Shown here piece after piece: positions 55,601 to 64,000 of a stretch of DNA of 64,000 bases. This DNA comes from Adiantum capillus-veneris. Its lineage: Eukaryota; Streptophyta; Polypodiopsida; Polypodiales; Pteridaceae. Below the pieces are notes generated by a model that ran no database searches, was not told the origin of the DNA, and was given only the letters and a program-made list of their open reading frames with translations. The position numbers and the translations under genes are program-made. The stretch covers positions 14,959,077 through 15,023,076 of the forward strand of contig CM043946.1 of assembly GCA_014529385.2 (NCBI GenBank). Direction: 5' to 3'. Numbering within the stretch: the stretch's first letter is position 1; each line of letters starts with the position of its first letter.

Positions 55601-56830
55601 TTTCATTTCAATTGTCTTGAGAAGTAACCCCTCTATATCCAATATAAGTACTCTTTTGATGTCCTTAAAAGCAAGTGGTAGGTGATAAGGAGGTGATTCA
55701 TTCCTTGGACAAGGTCTTGGAGGAGGTTGGATGGGTAATTCAATAGTTTTCTTCAATTTATGCCAGCATATAGTCAATCCATTTTTCTGTAATGGTTCTG
55801 AAATTAAAGAACAAGAACACTTAATGCAAACACAACAATAAACATGAGTTTCACATTGTCTACCCTAAGGTTTTATTAGATACCAAAATCCATCTATGAT
55901 CTACTCATTAATAGAAAGAAAGTCAAATTAAAATCCTGACTCTTTTTTATGCTACACTCTCTCTTAGTCTCAATACCATGGAGTTCAACTAGACTTAAGT
56001 CAACTAATAACTACTACTTGTTGTTAAAGGTATGCTTGAAGTGCATAAGGCTGAACCAATGCTCTAGTGTAGAATGGGTATTTAGGTCTCAAGGTCTACC
56101 ACTTATCCAAGCAAAGATCCATTTAGATATGGAAACCCAATTTTTCTTAATATAATGATATAGAGTGGACAAGTGGTGAATCCTGAGACCAAACCACTCA
56201 TGCTACTAGGGATAATAGGTTGGACAAGTGGTGGACCTTGAATGTAAACCCCCCATGTACAAAGTATCAGGGGTTTTGGGTATTTCAATCGACTCTAGCA
56301 TCTTCGAGACATGGTGGAGCTTACTTCTCTCCATGTTTCAATGGAGTCTATCTTGGATAAATGGTGGAGCATCATTCTCTCCATGTTTCAATGGATCCTA
56401 GCTTGGACAAGTGGGAGACGTTTGTTTCTCTCTATGTTTGAACAGATTTAGCTTGGACAAGTGGTGGACCCTGGAACAAAATCCCCATGTAAAACATATC
56501 ATGGACATTACAAGTGGTGAGAAAAAATACCATTAAATAATATAACCTTATAGGTTGGACAAGTGGTGGACCTTAACACCGAATTATTATTAATATAATG
56601 ACATGGAGTGGACAAGTGGTGAATCTTGCGACCAAACCTACTAGGAAAAGTAGGTTGGACAAGTGGTGGACCTTGAATGAAAACCCCCCATGTACAAAAT
56701 ATCACTCATGCTATTAGGAATAATTTGGTATTAAGGTCCATGTTTCAATGGAGCCTAGCTTGGAACCTTGGAACAAAACCCCCATGTAAAGCATCTCATG
56801 GGCATTACAAGTGGTGAGAAAAAATACCAT
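52700..56830. repeat. Field of degenerate AGCTTGGACAAGTGGTGGACC repeats
   Basis: Dozens of partial copies of two linked motifs, GCTTGGACAAGTGGTGG(A) and CCATGTTTCAATGGA(G/T), with CCCCATGTACAACATATCAT between, at 52960-54440 and 55980-56820. Copies are in one orientation, with irregular spacing. Around 54780-54920 there is a separate short repeat (GAGTCCCCTTAxAxTAGG and TGCACTCC). Apart from the phosphatase-like gene no coding frame is convincing. Confidence 0.75.
55022..55803 (-). CDS. FCP1/NLI-type phosphatase-like protein, probably a last exon
   Basis: The frame reads EPLQKNGLTICWHKLKKTIE and continues to 55022. A splice acceptor TTTAATTTCAG just upstream (about 55804) and the lack of an early ATG suggest that upstream exons exist. 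It has the HAD-type NIF layout: first motif VLILDIEGLLLKT, middle VVRPDAQSFLDFCADYFELW, then IWSCYNLTRVQ, and late motif TLIFDDTPYRV, with a C-terminal LVGWLYARDKRVYTYNTIV. The usual D-x-D-x-T/V nucleophile motif reads D-I-E-G-L, so the second Asp is replaced by Glu and activity is doubtful. It is embedded in the repeat field. Confidence 0.65.
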
Positions 56831-56997
56831 AACACCGGGGACCGAATGGCGTGCCTCGAGCCTGTCATGGTAAAGCAAACAGGGGGCACCATCTAGCTTC
56901 AGCGGCTACGACGCAAACAACACACCACCATAACAAAGTTTTCATCCAAGAGAGATGGATGCTTGGGAGTAATGATGAAGAGGAAAGGGAATGAGAT

Positions 56998-57046
<49 letters not shown>
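56998..57046 (+). repeat. (GA)n microsatellite in gypsy-4 LTR
   Basis: About 24 GA units. The gypsy-1 LTR has a short GA run at a comparable place. Confidence 0.9.
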
Positions 57047-57049
<3 letters not shown>

Positions 57050-57523
57050 AGGGAGGGGGTATAGCGGCTTAGTACTTAGGCACCACAAAAGGATGGCGAA
57101 TCCGCACACCCTTCACACATACACAAGCTCACTCCAAAACACAAGACTAGGTGGCCATTCCGCACACCTCATATGGGCAAAACATTGCAAGAAAACATAC
57201 TCACAAAACCTCAAGCTTTATTTAGAGAAGTAGGCGATGAAATGGGGAGCATAGGGTAGGGGAATGAGAAGGGAGAGAGTGGTAGAGCACATGACGGATA
57301 GGTGGGAGTTGATGGCGAAGACTCGCACGAGGATTATGGACATCATCCTTCATTTAGTTGCCCTTCATCTTCCATAGCCAAGGTTGTAGAGGTCATGCTC
57401 AAGAAAAGCATGGTGATTGCGGTGATGGTGGTGGTGTGGGTGTGTGTGTGTGCACTAGGCACACACAGTGCATAGTGTGTTCTTTGGTGATGTTGTGTGT
57501 TTTTGTGTGATGGTGACCCCTCT

Positions 57524-57530
57524 TTATATA
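57524..57530 (-). promoter_or_regulatory. TATA box of gypsy-4 LTR
   Basis: The minus strand reads CCCCTATATAAAGAGGGG. Confidence 0.6.
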
Positions 57531-58375
57531 GGGGAGGAGGGGGGGGAGAAATTCTAGAATTTAGAAATGAAGAAATCATTATCTACATAGGCCATGTGAC
57601 TGTGGGCCCCACTTGTCTGGCTGTGTGTATATGTGCCAGAACAGCAGTCTCATGAGAGAGAGACTAAGAGAGAGATGGGTTGATGAAAAAAAGTGAGAGG
57701 TGACATAGAGAATAAAGTAATTACAAGAGGGGAGAGAGAGGAGTGTGCTCAGAGGTGAATCTGTGTGCAGATGTGTGTGAACACAAGAAAAATCAGGTAA
57801 CCATCGAGTGGGGATGGGTCTGTGGGCACCTTTTTTTAGTGAAACTGAGTGTGTGTGAGTGTGGGGGAGGTTATTTAGCTACAAGACAAGAGACATGGAG
57901 CCGGTATTTCGGTCATGGGATATGATAGGAGAGAGAAAGGGGGGGTGGGGTATACTATTTTGGAAGATAGGGTAAGTTGCATGTGAGTTAGGGTGCATTA
58001 TTGGTGAGTTAGAATGCATTATTGGTGAGAGATGGGGTAGCTTGAGGGGAGAGAGAAAGGAGAAAGGACAAGGGGAAGAGAGAGGGGGTTGACCTTTTGA
58101 GTGGAGGAGAGGAAAAGGGACACACGGCGGGGCAACAGTGAAGAAAAAGGAGGCAAGGTGGGGATGGGCTGCCCCGCAGGCATGAGGTGGCCTATTTTAC
58201 CTTTCTCATATATTTACATAATCATACTTTATTTTTTCCTTACTTTTTCCAATGTCTTTTATCACTCCCTCCCTAAGAGGGGGTTTTCATGGGGTGGGGA
58301 CGAGAGAAGAGGGGTATGGGAGCTTGGCTTGTGAAAAGCCCGCATCATTAGCCCTCCCCTTTTGGCTAGAGGCAT

Positions 58376-61300
58376 TCATGTCTCTAGCTCACCTGTTTGA
58401 TTATTATCGTCGGAGGTGGCGGCTGATGGTGTGTCCTCATCTGGAATGTCAATAGGTGGAGCCTGGTCAAATTGAAGAAAATAAGGTTTAAGTCGCCAAC
58501 CATTTACCCTGGTTTTATGAATTTTTCCATCAGCCTCCATAAGCTGGTAGCTTCCATTGGCATACTTTTTCCTGACGATGAAAGGACCTTCCCATCGGAG
58601 TAGGAGTTTCTTATCCTTGCGCGTGTCAAAGCGATTGTCGGAGCGGAGCACCAACATTCCTTTCTTCAATTCTTTTTTCCGGAGATGCTCGTTAAATCTA
58701 AGCCGTCTATGCTCTGCTTGTGCTGCATAATAATTTATTGCTTCTTCTCTGTCCAGCTACAGTCTTTCCAAGTTGATGATGTGATCTCTCAAATGCATGT
58801 TGGGCTGTTGAAGCTGGCTTGCCATTACTCTGAGACTTTGTAGTTGCACTTCAATGGGCAAGATTGCTTCCTTACCAAATACTAGATGATACGGTGTGAA
58901 TCCCAAGGATGTACGAAATGAAGTTCTGTAGGCCCATAAAGCTAGTAGTAGATACTTATCCCAGTGTCCAGGATGATTGTTTACCTGCTTGGTACTAATT
59001 TTAGAAACCATTCCATTTACCTTTTCAACTAGGCCATTACCTTGAGGGTAATATGGTGAAGAGTGCCTCCTTGTAATGCCCAGTTTCTGCATTAATTCTC
59101 CTACCAAGTCTGCTCTGAAACCTGGCCCTCTATCAGAGATGATCTCTAAAGGTGTGCCAAACCTACAGCATATGTGCTCGTAGATAAATTTAGCTACCTC
59201 TACCGCTGTGATTCTAGTGGTGGCTGTAGCCTCGGCCCATCTAGTCACGTAGTCGACCCCCATGATAATGTAGAATTTTCCTGAGTTGGCCCTAGGTAAT
59301 GGCCCAATGGCATCGATACCCCATTTTTCAAATGGGCCATATGAGAGAATAGGTGTCTGTGGCTCAGGCATAAGTGACCTAGTGCTGGCCTTTTGACACA
59401 ACTTACATGTTTTGCACCAGTGGTGTACATCACGGTTGAGGCTAGGCCATATGAAGCCTGCCTGCAAGATTTTCCTACTTGTTATGTCTAGGGAAAAGTG
59501 ACCACCACAAACCCCGTTGTGACAGCTAGCAATTACTCCCGTGATTTCCTGAGAGAGAGGGACCTTCTTGAGTATTTGGTCCTTACCCTTATAGTACAAA
59601 CCGTCATTCATGAGTCGATACCTTGTGGCCTTCCGAGTCAGCCATTGCTTCTGTCCCTTTGTTAAATCTGATGGGCATTCCGTTGTTTCCAAAAAATGCA
59701 TGATGTCAGGCAAGGCATCACTTCCTTGAAATAGAGGGATCTTTATTTTTATTGCTCCAACCACCACTTCCTGTAGTCTTTCACTTGCTAGGGCATCTGC
59801 TTCTTGGTTTTGAGCCCTTGGGATATGGTGTATTTGAACTTCTTCAAACTTACCCAACAAGGTTTTTACACCACTTAAGTGAGTCCTTAAACTAGGATTC
59901 TTGCATGTCCATGCTCCATTTACTTGCCTTACCAGAAGTAGAGCATCCCCAAATACATTAAGGCGTTGTACACCTTGCGAGACGCACCATTGTAGACCCT
60001 TGGTTAGTGATGCATACTCAGCTTCATTGTTAGAATGTGAATCTAACAATTGGCCCAATGAACATACCTTTGTCCCTTTGTCATCAAAGACCACTATGCC
60101 TGCAGCTGCTTTGTCGGACTCTCGCTTGTAGGCTCCATCAAAGTAGAGAGAGTATGCTCCTTCCACCATCGGTGGTACTAGAGGTAATCGGACTTCTCCT
60201 TCCTTAGATTGCTTCTCCTTCCTTTCAAAGACTTGGTAGGTCATGAGTCCCCCCAAACTTGCCCTTGTCGTGCTTTCTACCTGTATCGTGTAGTCAAACT
60301 CTTGCAGACGAACTAGCCATTTAGTAATTCTAGCAGACACATCCATGTGTTGTACAACATAGGGAAATACTTCATCCGTGGTTAGAATCACAAATTGCTT
60401 AGGCAGCAAATATGACCTAAACTTTGTAGTTGCAAATCTAAGAGCTAGGACTAAGTGCTCCACATGGGTGAAACCTTTCTCTCCTACTGTCATCATTCGA
60501 CTAGAGAAGTAGATTAGCTTCATGAAAGATGTCATCGTATCCTTTTGGAGTAGCACAGCCCCCAATGAGTCATCACCAACACTTGAGGTGACATAGAATT
60601 TTTCATCCCACTTAGGTGGTGAGATAGTTGGCAGAGTGGCTAAGACCTCCTTTACCTTGTTGTAGTGATGTTCGCTTTCTTCGTCCCAAGTGAAAGTTGA
60701 TCTTTGAGTGAGTTGTTGCAGTGGTAGAACAAGTTGTGATAGTAGATGTATGAATCTACTTAAGTACCTCACCTTCTGTACAAAAGAGACCAGTTGACGT
60801 GCGGTCGTTGGTGAAGGTAGGGCTATGAGTGCGGAGACCTTACTTGGGTCGGTGTTGATACCTTTTGCTGAAATTTCATGGCCTAGTAGAATGACTTTAC
60901 TCTCCCCAATGTGGCATTTATCCACATTTAATTGCCCACCTAGGCTCTGCAACCTGGCCAAACCTTCAGTTACCTTTTCTAAATGTGAAATACGGGAGCT
61001 ATATATACAAAAATCATCAATGAACACTCTTATGGATGTTCCAAAGAACGGTTGAAAAACATATGTGACATATCTTTGGAATGTGGCAGGTGCATTTGTG
61101 AGACCAAATGGCATAACCCTGTATGCAAAACAACCCCATGGCGTGATAAAAGTGGTTTTTAGCTGATCTTCCAAGGCTATGCGTATTTGAAAGTATCCAG
61201 AATAACCATCACAGACGGTATAGCATTCAAAACCCGCTACTTCATTTAGAATTTCATCCAAGAAAGGGAGAGGAAAGTGGTCTCTCTTTGTAGCTGCATT

Positions 61301-61639
61301 TAGTGGTTTATAGTCAACACAGACCCTCCACTTACCATTCTTTTTAGGCGTCACCACTACGGGTGATACCCATTCTGATTTTTCTACAGGATAGATGAAT
61401 CCCGCCTCCAGCAGTTTCCTTACCTCGGCCAAGAGTGCCTTTTCTTGTATGACCCCCAATCGTTGTAGCTTTTGCACAACTGGTTTTACCCCTTCCTTCA
61501 GCTTAATATGATGTTCCACCACTGTAATGCCTGTGATTCTTTCATAGTTTTCAATGAACAGGTTAGGAAATCCCATCGACATTTGCAAAAAACTATCTTT
61601 CTCCTCAAGTGTTAATTCCGTAGACAACATACCCTTCAA
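58376..61639 (-). pseudogene. gypsy-4 reverse transcriptase, degenerate RNase H, second RNase H and integrase
   Basis: One frame of 960 codons from 61639, a TAG at 58757-58759, then the same frame to 58376. RT: KKNGKWRVCVDYKPLN, PFGLTNAPATFQR, RVFIDDFCIYSS. The first RNase H reads FYVTSSVGDDSLGAVL, without its first Asp. The second RNase H has all four acidic positions: YFDGAYKR, NNEAEYASL, NVFGDALLL, NQEADALAS. Integrase: HNGVCGGHF and CKTCKLCQK zinc ligands; D in WGIDAIGPLP, D in ISDRGPGFRAD, E in NGLVEKVNG. The C-terminus LLRWEGPFIV matches gypsy-1. Confidence 0.92.
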
Positions 61640-61660
61640 CCTACTTCCTCCTAGGCCAGG

Positions 61661-62832
61661 TTATTTTCTCTCCTCTTCATTGGGTTTCCCTTTTGGTGAT
61701 GGATCACCAGTTGTGCTTACCCTTTGTGGATCCTTCATAATGATACCCATCACATCAATGGAACTGTCACTTTCGTCATTGGATGTGGTCTCCTCCTCAG
61801 AACTGGAAGATTCGCTAGTGGTTTCATTTGCCGATGTTTCCAGATTCATTTGCTTCTGCTTGCCAATCCTCATGTCGTACGTACTAGATTGTCTCCCCTT
61901 TCTTACCGGTCATGCGTAGAAGGCCAGTACCCCAGTCCTATTTTGCCTTCATGGCCATCAACCATGGCCTTCCCAAAATTAGTGGATAGCCCTCCCCCTT
62001 AGTAGGCATTACAAAAACATCTACCTCTACCTCAGTGTTGAAAGCTTTGATTTTCACGGCACTTACCACACCCACACACTTTACTTTTGCGTTGTTTGCC
62101 ATCTTTGCCTTGCATGGAGAAGGCCTGTCAACCTCGAGCCCTAATCGAAGCATCATAGCTTCGCTCATTACACAGATTTGTGCACCTCCATCAATGTAGG
62201 TGTTTCCAACCCTCTTTCCTTTTATGTTTACGTCGTCAATTGGAAGGATGTCATCCATGTTGCATCCCGAAATTGCTCCGGCTACCTTTGTTTTGGAGCG
62301 TCTTGTACTTACCATTTTAGACCATTGTTGCCTTACTTTTGGTGCAAGATGTAGCAGCTGTGGCCATGTAATCTTCGGTCCTTGCTCTGGCACATCCAAT
62401 GTTAGATCATAGGGCTTAGAACTTTCCCCTAGCTGGAAGTCGGTGATGCCCAATTTCCGCCGTGGCCTGGATGGCCTCTTGCTAGTTTCTCCTCTCATGC
62501 TTCTCTCATCATCTGATTGTGTAGCTTTCTCCCTCCTAGCTCTTTTCACAGTCATGGCTTCAAGTGGTTCTAAAAAGGTTACCTTCTCCTTACCCTTGTC
62601 CCTCTCCTTTGCTCTAGGTGGATCCACTACTATGGCTTTTCCTTTCTCTTCTAGCCTTATGATGTTTACAGGGCGATCAGGTGATGGGCCTGGTGGAAGA
62701 GGTGGGATGGATGCTTGTAGTGGTGTCTGGGGTGGACGTAGAATTTGTGTTGGTGGGGGTGGTGCACGGGGTGGGGGTGTTCTTTCTCTAGGGGGTGACA
62801 ATTGGTTCCTCCTACCTCCTCTATTATAGTTT
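61661..62832 (-). pseudogene. gypsy-4 proline-rich linker and protease
   Basis: It follows the gag stop at 62833-62835 in frame (SPPRERTPPPRAPPPPTQIL). The protease has TYIDGGAQICVMSEAM and PLILGRPWLMAMKAK. A TAG follows at 61938-61940 (gypsy-1 has a Gln codon there). A serine/acid-rich stretch SESSSSEEETTSNDE precedes the RT, with a further TAA at about 61660. Confidence 0.85.
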
Positions 62833-63635
62833 TGTCATGGTTTGGGACAGTAGTACATACCGTGACCGTCTTCTCCGCAGTTGTAGCAATGATACTCCCT
62901 GTTTTGTCGTCCTGCTCTTCCAGGGTCTTGATCTCTTTCTTGACTCCTCCCTTGTTGTATTAAGTGGACAGACAAATTCTGCAGTTGGTCAGTAATATGG
63001 GCCAACATATCTTGTTGGTCATCTCTTACCCCAAGAGCCGGTGGTGGTGGTGGAATGGTGGTTGTCGTATTTGTTGGTCGACGCGATGTTCTTGATTCTG
63101 TTGACTCGGTTTCTTTGGCTTTCATTCGCAGCTTCTTGTCTTTAAGGCGAGCAATCTCAACGGCTAACTCGTACGTAGCCGGGAATCTACCTTTCACCTT
63201 CTCCTTGAGAAGCGGCCATAAGCCATGCGTGAACCGATCTTTTTTTAGGAAATCGGGTCCAGCTTCCCCCCTAGCCAGTGACTCAACCCACCATTCCCAC
63301 AAATCCACAAATTTGGACTCATAGGTGGCATATTCTAAAAGACCCTCCTGCTTCAAGTCTCTCAACTTGTCCCACAACTTTTCTGAAGTGGTACCTCCCC
63401 CAAAGCACCTCTTAAAAGCGGTTTTTAAGGGTTCCCAGTCATCCTTGGTTGCTTGTGGAAGTGCATTGTACCATGATCTAGCTTCTAGCTTGATGAGATG
63501 CTTAAAGATTCTAACCCGGGATTCATCCGTATCTTTGTTGCTCACTACACATGCTACTTCAAAGTCATCTAGGAAGTCTGTTACCAAATCCTCCCCCTTC
63601 TTTCCTTTAAATGTTGGAAATGCTACACTTGCCAT
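62833..63635 (-). pseudogene. gypsy-4 gag
   Basis: ATG 63635 (MASVAFPTFKGKKGED). Capsid: RIFKHLIKLEARSWYNALPQ and DWEPLKTAFKRCFGGG. The region WPLLKEKVKGRFPATYEL is intact where gypsy-1 has a stop. The zinc knuckle CYNCGEDGHGMYYC is at the end, followed by TGA where gypsy-1 has CGA (CPHPRR). Confidence 0.9.
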
Positions 63636-63718
63636 GATTACTGAGAGAGAGCTAGAAAGACACACTGCTTAACTTGCAAAAGTTTTTTTCTTCTTTACAA
63701 GGAGGCGTGTATACCCTC

Positions 63719-63937
63719 TTATACTCGGACATAGATTAAAACTTCAAACGGTACATTGCCTTGTACCAAAGGTAAGACAAATGGTTGATCTGATGCCAGA
63801 ACCTCAAAAAATTGCTCCCCACCCAGCATGGTGTCAATGACGTGCTGGTAGTGAGCCTTCAAATCCAGTATTACCTTGATTGAGCGTACACGTGTTGGTA
63901 TGTGTGATCTGTCCTGAGGTAGGTTGTACTGATTCAT
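63719..63937 (-). CDS. Small ORF upstream of gypsy-4 gag, 72 aa (leader small-ORF family)
   Basis: ATG 63937 (MNQYNLPQDRSHIPTRVRSI). It shares with the other leader ORFs the V-R-S-I-x-V start, a middle HYQHVIDTMLGGEQFFEVLA and F-V-L-P-L near the end. It stops 84 bases before gag. More diverged than the gypsy-1/gypsy-2 pair. Confidence 0.5.
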   Translation of the reverse strand: MNQYNLPQDRSHIPTRVRSIKVILDLKAHYQHVIDTMLGGEQFFEVLASDQPFVLPLVQGNVPFEVLIYVRV

Positions 63938-64000
63938 GTGAAGCTTAGAGGTGCTTAGTCACTGCCCAAACTCGTGGGAGAGGGTGGTGTTCTTTCCTGA

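Larger units (their letters stand above)
56847..58347 (-). repeat. gypsy-4 3' LTR
   Basis: The right edge CGCATCA is followed by the purine tract (TTAGCCCTCCCCTTTT). The left edge TGGCGTGCC is inferred from the TG end, the break in the repeat field near 56830 and the resulting length (1501 bp, against 1514 bp in gypsy-1). It contains (GA)n at 56998-57046. Confidence 0.7.
56847..64000 (-). mobile_element. gypsy-4: Tat-type Ty3/gypsy element, right end outside window
   Basis: Relative of gypsy-1 with the same order of genes on the minus strand and the same polypurine motif next to the left LTR. The right (5') LTR lies beyond 64000. Pol is better preserved than in gypsy-1 (one 960-codon frame), but stops in gag, protease and the integrase tail make it non-functional as read. 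Confidence 0.9.

Noticed and set aside
1-64000. tRNA, rRNA or other structural RNA genes
   Set aside because: I saw no sequence resembling a tRNA or rRNA gene; only tRNA-complementary primer sites were found.

Overview
The window is almost wholly transposable-element DNA. I infer a land-plant nuclear genome, because the elements are plant types: CACTA (En/Spm) elements with TnpD- and TnpA-like genes, and Tat-type Ty3/gypsy elements with a second RNase H. The nonsense changes often look like C-to-T decay in CG and CHG contexts, as expected for methylated plant transposons. The species cannot be told from the sequence. A large-genome seedless plant is a guess only. I recognised no ordinary single-copy host gene with confidence; one FCP1/NLI-type phosphatase-like gene (about 55.0-55.8 kb) is the nearest candidate.

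Layout: (1) 1-15472 is a CACTA element on the + strand (copy A, left end outside the window). Its transposase gene is split by a complete gypsy element (gypsy-1, 2461-12380, minus strand) with two 1514-bp LTRs and a CCTAC target duplication. (2) 15473-17870 is a spacer. (3) 17871 to about 36796 is a second CACTA copy (B) in opposite orientation. It carries a small non-coding LTR element (19280-22195, GACGG duplication) in its TnpA gene and a complete gypsy-2 (26553-36603, + strand) in its TnpD gene. (4) 36797-39214 is intergenic with a broken gene relic. (5) 39215-52692 is a decayed relative of gypsy-2 (gypsy-3). Its LTR is interrupted by a 9.55-kb DNA transposon (39647-49196). (6) About 52700-56830 is a field of degenerate repeats around the phosphatase-like gene. 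(7) 56847-64000 is gypsy-4, a relative of gypsy-1, running off the right edge.

The most interesting part is the 9.55-kb DNA transposon. It has near-identical terminal inverted repeats and two convergent gene pairs. On the left are a three-exon gene ending in a ubiquitin-like domain and a two-exon gene of unknown function. On the right are a multi-exon DDE-type transposase and, behind it, a histone H3-like gene. The H3-like gene starts with the canonical H3 tail (M-A-stop-T-K-Q-T-A-R, the stop replacing Arg2), has a linker of about 190 residues, and ends with a complete H3 histone fold. Between the pairs lie two hairpins with the same 19-bp stem and different loops. I know of no described transposon that carries a histone H3 and a ubiquitin-like protein; this copy is damaged.

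A second novelty is a family of about 70-residue small ORFs upstream of gag in otherwise different gypsy lineages. In gypsy-2 they form an ATGA-overlapping pair inside the LTR.
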